NCBI GenBank assembly: GCA_963847945.1
Contig: CAWKBX010000020.1
Coordinates: 434,001 to 498,000 of the forward strand
Source of the DNA: JANMJD01 sp963847945
GTDB taxonomy: Bacteria > Actinomycetota > Acidimicrobiia > Acidimicrobiales > Ilumatobacteraceae
Reading direction: 5' to 3'
DNA length: 64,000 nucleotides
Shown here: one piece after another, positions 1 to 9,257 of the stretch
Layout: the number at the start of each line of letters is the position of its first letter
How positions within the stretch are numbered: position 1 is the stretch's first letter
Position numbers and translations under genes: made by a program
The notes under the pieces: model-generated
The model's input: only the letters and a program-made list of their open reading frames with translations
Databases searched by the model: none
Told to the model about the DNA's origin: nothing

Positions 1-630
1 GCCCACACCACCCTCGACGCGTTGATGGCGATGACCGCTGGGACGCTCCCCTCGGGGCGGCTGATCCTGATTCACGGACCAACGGGTTCGGGGAAGTCGA
101 CCCTGCTGCGTTCGCTCGCCCACGCCTGGTCGGAGTGGTGTTCGACCGAGTTTCTGCTCGACCCCGATCGCTTCCTCTCGCAGCCCAGCTATCTGCACGA
201 TGTCGCCCTCAACAACGCCGGCGCCGACCATCACGAACCGCACGACGCGAAGTGGCGGCTGATCGTCCTCGAGGACTGTGACGAGTATCTGCGAACCAAC
301 GCCAAGTCGTCGGGCGGACAGAACTTCGCCCGCCTGTTGAACGTGGCCGATGGCGTCGTCAGCCACGGCAACCGCAATCTCATCTGCATGACGACCGCCG
401 AGCCGGTGGGGGCGATGCACCCCGCGGTCCGTCGCCCCGGGCGTTGCATCGCCGATCTCAGCCTCGACAGGCTGAGCAGGTATGAGGCGCAGGCTTGGCT
501 CGGCAGGCACCCGATGCCCGCCACCGAGGATCCCGACGGTTCGGTGACCCTCGCCGAGCTGTATGCCGCCACCAGCACGCCCGCGTTGACCGTCGACGAC
601 GAGCCCTACGTGGTCGGCGTCTATCTCTAG
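1..630 (+). CDS. AAA-type ATPase, C-terminal part (5' end outside window)
   Basis: The frame is open from base 1, so the start lies upstream; the TTG at 22 and ATGs at 25 and 31 are probably internal. A Walker A motif GPTGSGKST lies at about 76-102 and a Walker B-like stretch LIVLEDCDEY at about 259-288. A later segment (RRPGRCIADLSLDRL) resembles the arginine-finger and sensor region of AAA proteins. This fits a stand-alone AAA ATPase that couples ATP hydrolysis to remodelling of an unknown partner. The regulatory N-terminal domain is missing from the window, so the substrate cannot be named. The gene converges on dinB, with a palindrome between the two stops. Confidence 0.75.
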   Translation, partial: AHTTLDALMAMTAGTLPSGRLILIHGPTGSGKSTLLRSLAHAWSEWCSTEFLLDPDRFLSQPSYLHDVALNNAGADHHEPHDAKWRLIVLEDCDEYLRTNAKSSGGQNFARLLNVADGVVSHGNRNLICMTTAEPVGAMHPAVRRPGRCIADLSLDRLSRYEAQAWLGRHPMPATEDPDGSVTLAELYAATSTPALTVDDEPYVVGVYL

Positions 631-633
631 CTG

Positions 634-685
634 CGTTTTCATGTTCTGATGCACGCTGGCGCAGCGCATCAGACCACGAAAGCCG
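634..685. repeat. Palindromic intergenic repeat, copy 1
   Basis: Imperfect inverted repeat: the left arm CGTTTTCATGTTCTGATGC pairs with the right arm GCATCAGACCACGAAAGCCG, with a further inner hairpin CGCTG-GCG-CAGCG. It sits between the convergent stops of the AAA gene and dinB and could act as a two-way terminator. A second copy with nearly the same arms but a different centre lies at 9181-9236, so this looks like a dispersed REP-like element. Confidence 0.6.
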
Positions 686-686
686 A

Positions 687-1929
687 CTAGTCGCGCTCGG
701 CGAGCTCGCGAAACTCGTCGGGGACGGTGTCGTACTCCGACATTGCCACCGAGACGTAGCCCAGGGCGGCACGACCGAACTTGCGGCGGATGTCGTCCAT
801 CGACCGATCGATTGCCCACCGTGTCGATCCGGTTGGCGAACCGGGCCGGCACGGGTCGTCGGGTTCGACCGGCAGCTCCATCTGCAACGTCGGCTGGTCG
901 ACCAGATTCGACACCGAGATCGCGAACAACGTCACGTCGCGCTCGTGCGGATTGATCGTCGAGCGCCGACCGCACGAGCCGCTCGGCGATCTCGACCAGG
1001 GTCAGCGTCGATGAGATTGGCCCGGGCAGGGTGAGCGAACGGGTCACGGCCTCAGCTGAGCGAACCGGACGCGCACCGTCACCGTCCGCCCGGCACGCTG
1101 CTTGGCCCGCAGCCGGGTCGCCACCCGGTCGGCCAGATGCCCGAGGATCCCGCGCATCAGCTCGGGCGTCGGCGTAGCTGGCGCCGAAACGCCGACTGGG
1201 CCCCCATCGACGATGCCCGCCGGCCGCCTTCGACCTCGTCGGTCGATCGTCGTTGGCGGCGAGATGGAACAGCTTGGTGCCGATCGCCCGGCCGAGCACG
1301 CCTTGCAGCGCGTCGGGCGAACTCGCCGCTAGTTCACCGATCGTCGTGATGCCCCGGTCGGCAAGCTTGCGTTGGCCGACCGGCCCGACGCCCCACATCA
1401 GACTCGACCGGGAGCGGGTCGAGGAACTCCAGCTCACGTTCCGGATCGACGACCACAGCCCGTCAGGCTTGGCGACCTGCGAGGCGATCTTGGCGAGATG
1501 CTTGGTCGATGCGACGCCGACCGAGATCGGTAGCCCAAGCTCGCCGCGCACCCGATCACGGATCTGTGCGGCGATCACATCAGGCTCACCGAAGAGGTGG
1601 ATCGCTCCGGCCACGTCGAGGAACGCCTCATCGATCGAGATCCGCTCGACCAGCGGGGTGAAGTCGTAGAACACGTCGATGACCAGGTCGCCGAGCCGTT
1701 GGTACTCGGCGAAGTGCCCGCCGACGAAGATCAGGTCGGGGCACAGCCGTTTCGCCCGCCAGCCGGGCATCGCCCCGTGCACCCCAAAGGCCCGGGCCTC
1801 GTATGAGGCTGCGAGCACCACGCTGCCGCCGACGGCGATCGGCCGCCCTTGCAGGCTCGGGTCGAGCAGCTGCTCCACCGACGCATAGAACGCATCGAGA
1901 TCGGCGTGGAGGATGGTCGGTCGACGCAT
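687..1929 (-). pseudogene. dinB: DNA polymerase IV (DinB), multiply frameshifted
   Basis: Y-family translesion polymerase; reading from ATG 1929 gives the classic N-terminus HADLDAFYASVEQ and the catalytic SIDEAFLD. The thumb and helix-hairpin-helix region follows (WGVGPVGQRKLADRGITTIG). The remaining conserved segments are spread over three frames: VVVDPERELEFLDPLP near 1460-1395, ELMRGILGHLADRVATRLRAKQ near 1150-1080, RSLTLPGPISSTLTLVEIAERL near 1040-960, and ISVSNLVDQPTLQMEL to the stop at 687. At least five indels are needed to join them. Total length (about 414 codons) is normal for DinB, so little has been lost. The catalytic carboxylates are intact. Either indel errors or a decayed gene; as written it would not make a full polymerase. 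Confidence 0.85.
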
Positions 1930-2086
1930 CATCGCGCCACAGTACCGAACATGTGTACGCATTGCCAGTCGCAGGGGGCGGGGCGGCCGGCCACAGAACC
2001 CTGGATTCCAGCCGCCAGCCGTGAACTTGACGATGTCGTCAATCCCGGTGTGGGGGTGATCGGCACCCTCGCCTACAGTCGGGCGG

Positions 2087-2980
2087 GTGAGTAACAACAT
2101 GTGTGAAGGACGGGTCGCCATCGTCACCGGAGCCGGGCGCGGCATCGGTCGCGAGTACGCCCTGCTATTGGCCCACCACGGTGCAAAGGTCGTCGTCAAC
2201 GACTTCGGCGGGGCCCGCGACGGCTCGGGCGGCGACGTCGGCCCGGCGCAGGACGTCGTCAACGAGATCATCGCCGCCGGCGGCCAGGCCGTCGCCCACG
2301 TCGGCGACGTCTCGTCGCTGGCCGATGCGGCGGCGATGGTGCAGTTGGCGATCGACACGTTCGGCGGCCTCGATGTACTCGTCAACAATGCCGGCATCCT
2401 GCGCGACCGAATGCTCTTCTCGATGTCGGAAGAGGAGTGGGACTCGGTGATCAAGGTCCACCTCAAGGGCACCTGGGCACCGAGCCGAGTGGCCTCGGAG
2501 TACTGGCGCAACCGCGCCAAGGCCGGCGAGACCAACGACGCCCGCCTAATCAACACCACCTCGGTGTCGGGCATCTACGGCAACCCCGGGCAGTCGAACT
2601 ACGGCGCGGCCAAGGCCGGCATCGCCGCCTTCAGCCAGATCGCCGCCGAAGAACTGAGCCGCTACGGCGTCACCGTCAACGCCATCGCCCCCGGGGCGCT
2701 GACCCGGCTCACCGAAGACCTCGGGATGCCCGACGAGATGCTCGAGCGCTTCGGCCCCGAGTGGGTCGCCCCGGTCATCGTCTGGCTTGCGTCGACCCAA
2801 TCGGCCGACGTCACCGGCCAGGTCATCGAGTCCAACGGACAGCTGCTCGGCATCGCCGAGGGCTGGCGGCGCGGCCCGCACACCACCGAGCCGCCGATCG
2901 ATGCCAACGAGATCGACGCGGCAATCCGCCCGCTGCTCGCTGCTGCCCGACCGCGCAACAAGATGTCCGAGCTCCAGTAA
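2087..2980 (+). CDS. SDR family NAD(P)-dependent oxidoreductase
   Basis: Classical short-chain dehydrogenase of 297 residues. The cofactor motif TGAGRGIG is at residues 14-21, VNNAG near residue 100, and the catalytic YGAAK at residues 172-176 with a Ser about 14 residues before. The insert VVNDFGGARDGSG after beta-2 resembles the dehydrogenase domain of peroxisomal multifunctional enzyme 2 (3-hydroxyacyl-CoA dehydrogenase) and its bacterial relatives, so a 3-hydroxyacyl-thioester is a reasonable but unproven substrate. GTG 2087 is used here; ATG 2099 is an alternative just before the fold begins. It heads a three-gene run with the isochorismatase-like gene (2 bases downstream) and a second SDR. 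Confidence 0.85.
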   Translation: MSNNMCEGRVAIVTGAGRGIGREYALLLAHHGAKVVVNDFGGARDGSGGDVGPAQDVVNEIIAAGGQAVAHVGDVSSLADAAAMVQLAIDTFGGLDVLVNNAGILRDRMLFSMSEEEWDSVIKVHLKGTWAPSRVASEYWRNRAKAGETNDARLINTTSVSGIYGNPGQSNYGAAKAGIAAFSQIAAEELSRYGVTVNAIAPGALTRLTEDLGMPDEMLERFGPEWVAPVIVWLASTQSADVTGQVIESNGQLLGIAEGWRRGPHTTEPPIDANEIDAAIRPLLAAARPRNKMSELQ

Positions 2981-2982
2981 CC

Positions 2983-3628
2983 ATGGCCTCCGCCGCGGAT
3001 CGTCTACGTGAGTTGGTCGATCCGCGGCACGCGGCGATCATCACGATGGAGTTACAGAAAGGCATCGTCGGCTCCGAGGCGATTCTGCCGGCGCTGCCGA
3101 TCGCCGTGCGCGAGGCGGGCCTGCTCGCGGTCGCCGGGCGGGTCTGCCGGGCGGCGCGATCGGTCAACCTGCGAGTCGTCCACGCGACGATGCGCGAGCG
3201 GCCCGACGGCGCCGGGCAGGCGATCAACTGCAAAATCTTCTCGATCGCCGCCAAACGCAAGGCCAAGGTTGGTCACAGCCCGACCGAGATCGGTCAGCCT
3301 GGGGTGGAACTCGTCGACGAACTCGATGTGCAGCCGGCCGATATCGAAGTCCCTCGCATGCACGGGATGACCCCCTTCACCGGTACCGAACTCGATGCCG
3401 TGCTGCGCAACCTCGGCGTACGCACGATCATCCTGATGGGCGTTTCGCTCAACCTCGGGATCATGGGGGCCGCACTCAGCGCTGCTCGACCTCGGCTACC
3501 AGGTGATCGTCGTGCGCGACGGCGTCGTCGGTCTGCCCAAGGAATACGCCGACGCGGTGCTCGCCAACAGCCTGGCGATGATCGCCACGATCGTCACTGC
3601 CGATGAGTTGACCGAGGCCTGGACGTGA
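2983..3628 (+). CDS. Cysteine hydrolase / isochorismatase-like protein, frameshifted
   Basis: From ATG 2983 the first frame reads AAIITMELQKGIVG, VVHATMRERPDG and NLGVRTIILMGVSLNLGIMGAA, the beta-strand pattern of isochorismatase-like hydrolases. At about 3480 the frame shifts, and the true C-terminus (LLDLGYQVIVVRDGVVGLPKEYADAV) continues to the TGA at 3626-3628. The usual nucleophilic Cys after VxVxGVxT is not seen; the matching stretch is MGVSLNLGIMG with Ser or Asn there, so activity is uncertain even if the shift is a sequencing error. The first base of the following SDR's GTG start is 3625, so the two genes overlap by four bases (GTGA), as expected in an operon. Confidence 0.7.
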
Positions 3629-4494
3629 CCCCACACGATTGGTGGGCCGAACGTTCGGGCCTCGCCGGAACCACCGCCATCGTCACCGGTGGTGCGGGCG
3701 GACTGGGTGAAGCCATCACCCTCGATCTGGCCACCAACGGGGTGCGGGTCGCCGTCATCGACCGCGACGCCGAGGCGGTCGAAGCGATCACCGCCGCGCT
3801 GCACGACCGCGGCCACGAGGCGATCATCCACCTCGGCGACGCCCGCGAACCCGACGTGCTCGATGCCCTGTTCGCCGCAGTGCACGAGCGCTGGGGACGT
3901 CTCGACACCCTCGTCAACGTGGTCGGCGGCACGTTCAAGGGGGCATTCGCCGACCAGGCCCCCAAGGCGTGGGATGCGTTACTGAGGGCCAACCTCACCC
4001 ATGTCCTGCATGCCTCATCACGGGCGATTCCGGCAATGCGTGCCGGAGGCCGGGGCGGCAGCATCGTCAACGTGACGACGATCGAAGCCCACCGCGCCGC
4101 TCCGAACTTCGCCGTCTACTCCGCCGCCAAGGCCGCGGTCACCCACTTCGCCCGCTCGTTGGCGATCGAGGTGGCCCCCGAACACATCCGGGTCAACAAT
4201 GTCGCCCCCGACATCACTCCGACGCCGAACATGCTGAAAATCGCGGGCGATCGGCCGGCGTTTCCTCCGGCGGGCACGCCGATCGCCATCCCGATGGGCC
4301 GACTCGGCGAGCCGAGCGACATCGCCAACGCCGTGGTGTTCCTCGCCTCGGGGCTGTCGTCGTACATCACCGGGACGACGCTGCATCCCGACGGTGGCAC
4401 GTTCGCTGCGTCGGGCTGGTTCAACTGGCCCGCCGAGGGCTTCATGAACACCGTGCCCGACTCGATCCTCGACACGCTGACGGCCGCCGAGTAG
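3625..4494 (+). CDS. SDR family oxidoreductase
   Basis: Complete classical SDR of 289 residues. TGGAGGLG (residues 21-28) binds the dinucleotide, a VNVVGG segment stands in for NNAG, and YSAAK lies at residues 165-169. The C-terminal segment ends in TGTTLHPDGGTFAASGW, the usual substrate loop and tail. It starts by GTGA overlap with the hydrolase gene, so the three genes 2087-4494 probably form one catabolic operon. The substrate cannot be told from the sequence. Confidence 0.85.
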   Translation: MTPHDWWAERSGLAGTTAIVTGGAGGLGEAITLDLATNGVRVAVIDRDAEAVEAITAALHDRGHEAIIHLGDAREPDVLDALFAAVHERWGRLDTLVNVVGGTFKGAFADQAPKAWDALLRANLTHVLHASSRAIPAMRAGGRGGSIVNVTTIEAHRAAPNFAVYSAAKAAVTHFARSLAIEVAPEHIRVNNVAPDITPTPNMLKIAGDRPAFPPAGTPIAIPMGRLGEPSDIANAVVFLASGLSSYITGTTLHPDGGTFAASGWFNWPAEGFMNTVPDSILDTLTAAE

Positions 4495-4591
4495 GCGGGG
4501 CCGCACGTCACGAGGGCGAAGTGGTGCCAGAACGTACAGAATTGCGTACGACCTGGCACACTTGCCGGTTGCGAATCTCGCCGATGGCGAA

Positions 4592-5116
4592 TCACAACTC
4601 CAGGTACGGCTCCCAGCCGGGTTCGAGGCGGCGCAGATCGCCGATGATGATCTGCTGGCGCGATGGCACGATCGGGGCCCGCCGCAGCGTCCAGCCGTAG
4701 TGGCTGTGCATCTCGTCGAGCGACCGGTCGCGCTTGTAGCCGTTGTGGTCGCGGCACGAGGCGACCAGATTGAGCCACGTCGAACCGCCGCCCAGGCAGG
4801 CGGGGAGCAAGTGGTCGGCCGTGTCGCCTCGGCGGGTGCACGGCCGACCGTCGATGACGAACTGGCAGACGTGAGCATCGCGCACCCGCACCCGCCGCGC
4901 CGTGCAGATCGGCGGTCGGCGAACCACCGAGTGGACCGCCCCGACCCGGGCGACGACGGTGGGGACGCTGACCGAGATCGATGGCGAGTGCATGACCATG
5001 GCGATATCGGTCGACGCCGCCACGACGTGGTCGCAGACCAGCAGTTCGCAGGCGCGCTCCACCGAGATCACCCGATCGATCCGCCACGAGGCATCAAGCA
5101 ACAGTACCGATGTCAT
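4592..5116 (-). CDS. HNH endonuclease
   Basis: A 174-residue protein starting at ATG 5116 (MTSVLLLDAS). The C-terminal half carries an HNH/McrA-like nuclease fold: Cys-rich zinc ligands (HVCQF...PC and ASC), a TADHLLP motif for the general base, LNLVASC, and CRDHNGYKRDR for the metal-binding His. Single-gene HNH proteins of this type are common in actinobacteria. A mobile-element or DNA-repair role is possible, but no integrase or phage gene lies nearby. Confidence 0.8.
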   Translation of the reverse strand: MTSVLLLDASWRIDRVISVERACELLVCDHVVAASTDIAMVMHSPSISVSVPTVVARVGAVHSVVRRPPICTARRVRVRDAHVCQFVIDGRPCTRRGDTADHLLPACLGGGSTWLNLVASCRDHNGYKRDRSLDEMHSHYGWTLRRAPIVPSRQQIIIGDLRRLEPGWEPYLEL

Positions 5117-5245
5117 CACCTGGCCTCCTTCCGGCCGATTGTCAACGGTTTGCAGTCTCACCCGATGTTCCCACACGCTCAAGTGAATTGTCGGTACACG
5201 ATGCGCAACACGATGGGGTTGCCCCGGCTCATCTAGGTTGACGGG

Positions 5246-6730
5246 GTGACAGAACATGTGGATGTCTTGGTTGTCGGCGCGGGGATTTCGGGGATCGGGG
5301 CGGGGTATTTCCTCAAGACCGAGTGCCCGGGCCGCACGTTCGCGATACTCGAAGGACGTCCCGATATCGGCGGCACATGGGACCTGTTTCGCTACCCCGG
5401 CGTGCGTTCCGACAGCGACATGCATACCCTCGGCTACAGCTTCAAGCCGTGGACGCAGGCCAAGTCGATCGCCGATGGGCCATCGATCATGGAGTACCTG
5501 CGCGAGACCGTTGCCGAGTTCGGCATCGACCGCCACATCAGATTCGGGTATGCGGGTCAGTCGGGCGGAGTGGTCGACCGACGAGGCCCGCTGGACGGTT
5601 CACGCCACCCGCAACGAAACCGGCGACGCCGTCACGATGACCTGCGGCTACCTGTTCATGTGCGCCGGCTACTACAGCTACACGTCGGGTTTCACCCCTG
5701 AGTTCGCCGGAATGGAGAGTTTCACCGGGCAGGTCATCCACCCCCAGGCAGTGGCCCGAGAACCTTGACTACCAGGGCAAACGTGTCGTCGTCATCGGCT
5801 CGGGGGCGACTGCGATGACGCTCATTCCGGCGATGGCCGATACCGCGGCACACGTCACCATGTTGCAGCGCTCGCCGACGTATGTCGTGGCGGCCCCCGA
5901 TCAGGACCCGGTCGCCAACGCGCTGCGCAAGGCGCTCCCCGACAAGCTGGCGTACAACCTGACCCGCTGGAAGAACGTCAAATTCCAGCAGTTCTTCTAC
6001 AAGCAGACCCGCATCAAACCCGACAAGGTGAAGGCGAAACTGCTCGGCATGGTCCGCAAGCGGCTCGGCCCCGACTACGACATCGACACCCATTTCACCC
6101 CGTCGTACAACCCGTGGGATCAGCGGATGTGCCTGGTGCCGAACGGCGACCTGTTCACGGCGATCACGGCCGGAACGGCGTCGGTCGTCACCGACACGAT
6201 CGATCGCATCACCCCCACCGGCATCGCCCTCGCCTCGGGTACCGAACTTGACGCCGACATCATCGTCACCGCCACCGGATTGAACATGGTGACCCTCGGT
6301 GAGATCGACTTCATCGTCGACGGGTGCGCCGGTCGACTTCTCGAAAACCTGGACCTATAAGGGCTTCGGCTACTCCGACGTGCCCAACCTCGGTGCGTCG
6401 TTCGGCTACATCAACGCCTCGTGGACCCTGCGCAGCGACCTGATCTGCGAGTACGTCTGCCGCTTGTTGAACCACATGGAGGCCACCGGCACCGTGCAGT
6501 GCACGCCCCGGTTGCGCGACTCCGATCAGGGGATGCCCGAGCGACCGTGGATCGAGAACTTCTCGGCCGGCTACATGCAACGGGTGATGCACCTGATGCC
6601 CAGGCAGGGCGACCGCGAGCCGTGGATCAACCCGCAGAACTACGGCCGCGACCGCCACATGTTCCGCAAGTCGCCCCTCGACGACGGGGCAATGCAGTTC
6701 ACCCGGGCCCGATCCCTAACGACTCACTGA
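5246..6730 (+). pseudogene. Flavin-containing (Baeyer-Villiger type) monooxygenase, three frameshifts
   Basis: NAD(P)H- and FAD-dependent monooxygenase that would oxygenate ketones or lipophilic substrates. From GTG 5246 the FAD motif VGAGISGIGAG is followed by GGTWDLFRYPGVRSDSDMHTLG, typical of the family. The FxGxxxH fingerprint is present as FTGQVIHPQ near 5720-5750, the second Rossmann motif VVVIGSGATAMT at about 5785, and ATGLNM near 6275. These pieces lie in different frames, with breaks near 5555-5575, 5750-5765 and 6320-6335. The tail is in the frame ending at 6730. Total length (about 495 codons) is normal, so only single-base changes separate it from an intact gene. Confidence 0.8.
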
Positions 6731-6770
6731 CGGCCCGCGGTTCGCCGGCGCGCCGCAATTCGTGCGGGTG

Positions 6771-7748
6771 TCAGCCGAACAGTTCACGTAACCGGGGCAG
6801 GAACTCGGTGCGGTGACGGTCGATCTGCTCGCGGACCTGGCCGGGGGTGAGTCCCTTGAGGTGCACGCGCACGTTGACGGCATTGCAGTTCGATTCCTGC
6901 AAGATGAGGGCCAGCTTCTCGGCCGCCTCGACCCCGTCGGCACCGTGGATGAGCTGGTCGTCGTTGCCCCAGTTGACGATGGCCTGAGCCGGCGCGTAGC
7001 TGCGGTAGTGGGCCATCTGGGCGTCGATCTGGGCGATCGGCGGGTCGCCGATCCACACCCGGCGGATCAGAATCTTCGCGGCGGTTCCCCCGGCCTCGTC
7101 ATACGCGTCCGACAAGCGCTTGGAGACCTCGTTGGTCTGCAGCGAGTCGTAGAGGACGCCGACTTGATGCAACGCCGCCCGTCGCACCGCCGGTTTGCTC
7201 TGGGCGGCGAGGACCATCGGGATCGGGTGTTCGCCGGTGCGGATCAGGGCCCGGTCGCGCCCGAGCGGGGTCTCATCGGCTCCCCGAAGTGCAGCGACGA
7301 TGCTTGGCACCGCGGCCTTGAACCGTTCGGTGATCTCGCCGAACGGCACCTCGGCGAGTTCGAAGTCGACCGGGAGCGCGCCGGCGGCGAAACCCGCACC
7401 GACCCGACCGGGATAGGCGGCGTCGAGCCAGGCGAGCTGTTCGGCGATCAGGGCATAGGGCTGCATCGGCAGGAGCAGCGGGCACGGCGCCGCCCACCCC
7501 GTCGGCATCGACGCGAGCAGGAACTGGGTCAGCTGGGTCGGGTTCGGCAGGTAACCGGGGAAGTCGGCGTGGTGCTCCGAGACCATCACCCCGTCGTAGC
7601 CCGCCTCGACGGCCAACGCGGCCTGGGCGCGCAACTCGGTGACCTGGTCCACCGCGGGCATGTCGTGCGGGTAGAGCCGCAGCGAGATCGAACCAACTGC
7701 GAGCGGAGCGGCAGGCGAGGTGGCGAGCGGATCGACAGGCATCATCAA
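6771..7748 (-). CDS. LLM class flavin-dependent oxidoreductase
   Basis: Luciferase-like monooxygenase family TIM barrel of 325 residues (VEAGYDGVMVSEHH, then LNPTQLTQF-type barrel strands). Actinobacterial members often use F420 or FMN to oxidise or reduce small molecules; the exact substrate is not evident. It starts with an ATG at 7748 overlapping the TGA of the upstream SDR (ATGA, 7745-7748), so it is co-transcribed with the two SDR genes that precede it on the minus strand. An alternative start two codons downstream would change little. Confidence 0.8.
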   Translation of the reverse strand: MMMPVDPLATSPAAPLAVGSISLRLYPHDMPAVDQVTELRAQAALAVEAGYDGVMVSEHHADFPGYLPNPTQLTQFLLASMPTGWAAPCPLLLPMQPYALIAEQLAWLDAAYPGRVGAGFAAGALPVDFELAEVPFGEITERFKAAVPSIVAALRGADETPLGRDRALIRTGEHPIPMVLAAQSKPAVRRAALHQVGVLYDSLQTNEVSKRLSDAYDEAGGTAAKILIRRVWIGDPPIAQIDAQMAHYRSYAPAQAIVNWGNDDQLIHGADGVEAAEKLALILQESNCNAVNVRVHLKGLTPGQVREQIDRHRTEFLPRLRELFG

Positions 7749-8530
7749 AACCCCATGAAGTGGCCGCCGTCGACGATCAACGTCTGGCCGGTGATGTACG
7801 ACCCGTCATCGCTGGCCAGGAATGCCGCCGCTGCGCCAATATCGGTTTCGGCGTTGCCGATCCGGCCCAACGGCGTCCGCGCCGCCAGACGCCCGGCAAG
7901 CTGTGGGTTCGACTCGAATGCCCTGGTCAACGCCGGTGTTTCGGCGACCGGGCCGATGCAATTGACCGTGACACCATACCGACCCCACTCCCGGGCGAGG
8001 CTCTTGGCCATCGCCCGCTGAGCCGCCTTCACCGGCGAGTACAGCGGCAGCGTGTGGCTGCCCTCGACCCCACTCGGCGAGGTGATCAAGATCAATCGAC
8101 CCCGGTTGGTCGCGGCGCGCAGATGCGGCGAGGCGATCTGGGCACAGTAGAAGCTCCCCCACACTGCGGTCTGTGAGAGGGACTCCCACACCACCGGTTC
8201 CACGGTTTCGAGCTGGTGCACCGACGCCGCCCCGGCGACCGCGTTGTGGATCATGATCTGCAGCCCGCCGTACCGAGCGACCGTTTCGTCGACACACGCC
8301 TGAATCTGCTGGCGACTGGTCACGTCGGTCACGATGCATGTCGCCGACCCGCCCGCCTCGCGAATCGACGCCGCGGCCGGTTCACCGGTCTCGGCGCGGC
8401 GAGCGGCGATGACCACGTTGGCTCCCTCGGCGGCCAGCCGCTTGGCGATCCCCAGGCCGACACCTTGGCCGGCGCCGGTGATGATCGCCGTGCGACCACG
8501 CAGTCGGTCGGCGATCACGGGGCCAGCCAT
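7745..8530 (-). CDS. SDR family oxidoreductase
   Basis: Short-chain dehydrogenase of 261 residues with a canonical TGAGQGVG cofactor motif near residue 18 and IHNAVAG in place of NNAG. The active-site segment reads LYSPVKAA (YxxxK intact), preceded by ITSPSG carrying the catalytic Ser. It ends with TGQTLIVDGGHFMGF, the normal SDR tail. It overlaps the degenerate SDR upstream by 16 bases and the LLM gene downstream by 4, so the three form one transcription unit. Confidence 0.85.
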   Translation of the reverse strand: MAGPVIADRLRGRTAIITGAGQGVGLGIAKRLAAEGANVVIAARRAETGEPAAASIREAGGSATCIVTDVTSRQQIQACVDETVARYGGLQIMIHNAVAGAASVHQLETVEPVVWESLSQTAVWGSFYCAQIASPHLRAATNRGRLILITSPSGVEGSHTLPLYSPVKAAQRAMAKSLAREWGRYGVTVNCIGPVAETPALTRAFESNPQLAGRLAARTPLGRIGNAETDIGAAAAFLASDDGSYITGQTLIVDGGHFMGF

Positions 8531-9174
8531 CGTCCACCGTCGATCGTGATCGTCTGGCCGCTCAGATGCCGTCCGGCGGGGCTGACGATGAATCCGATGA
8601 TGTCGGCGACGTCATCGGGCGACTGCGGTCCGGCCACCGCGGGTGGAGCGAGGTAGTGCACGTCGGCGGCCTCGGCATCGTCGAGAACCAGCTCGGCGCT
8701 GACGGCGATCGCGTTCACCCGGATGCCCTCGGGCCCCAACTGGCGGGCGGCGGCCTTCATCAAGATCCGCTGTCCCTCGAAGGTTGCCGCAGCGGGGGCG
8801 TAGTGCGCTCCACCCGTCATCCCCGTGGTTGGCATCAGTACGACCACGTTGCCTGCGGACGCTCGTAGATGGGGGATGGCGACCTGCAGCGTCCACAACA
8901 TCCCCTGCATGCCGCCCTCCCAGATGTCGGCGAAGGTTTCGTCGTCGAGTTCCTCGAATGACATCGGGGCCGACGCCCCCGCGTCCCACCCCGAGATCAC
9001 CAACAGGTCGAGACCACCGAGTGAATCGACGGCTCGGGTGAGCTCGGCTGACGCGCGATCACGGCTCGATGCCGCTACTTCCAACCCGACCACGGTGGTT
9101 GACGGCGACCGCAACCCCGCGGCGGTCGCCGCACCGAGCGGCTGGTCGACCCCCGTGACGACTGCTCGTCTCAC
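8515..9174 (-). CDS. SDR-fold protein lacking the catalytic Tyr-Lys pair
   Basis: A 219-residue protein with the SDR fold: an altered glycine motif (TGVDQPLG), LGGLDLLVISG, and a clear SDR C-terminus (GQTITIDGGRWLAP). Aligned on the conserved GPEGIRVNAIAV stretch, the YxxxK positions are occupied by Ala and Phe (within HYAPAAATFEGQ). It therefore probably cannot do normal SDR chemistry and may serve as a partner subunit of the true SDR encoded just downstream, with which it overlaps by 16 bases. First gene of the 9174-6771 operon. Confidence 0.7.
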   Translation of the reverse strand: MRRAVVTGVDQPLGAATAAGLRSPSTTVVGLEVAASSRDRASAELTRAVDSLGGLDLLVISGWDAGASAPMSFEELDDETFADIWEGGMQGMLWTLQVAIPHLRASAGNVVVLMPTTGMTGGAHYAPAAATFEGQRILMKAAARQLGPEGIRVNAIAVSAELVLDDAEAADVHYLAPPAVAGPQSPDDVADIIGFIVSPAGRHLSGQTITIDGGRWLAP

Positions 9175-9180
9175 CGCGGC

Positions 9181-9236
9181 CCGGCTTTCGTGTTCTGATG
9201 CTTCGCCACGGCCGTCATCAGAACATGAAAAGCCGG
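9181..9236. repeat. Palindromic intergenic repeat, copy 2
   Basis: Near-perfect inverted repeat with arms of about 20 bases: CCGGCTTTCGTGTTCTGATG pairs with CATCAGAACATGAAAAGCCGG across a 15-base centre. The arms match those at 634-685. It lies seven bases upstream of the start of the minus-strand SDR operon and downstream of the small gene at 9258, where it could stop transcription coming from that gene. Confidence 0.65.
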
Positions 9237-9257
9237 AGGGCGGCGAACCGCGGACGC

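Noticed and set aside
2437..3606. A 389-residue plus-strand frame
   Set aside because: Its first half is the wrong frame of the SDR gene; only the second half is the hydrolase.
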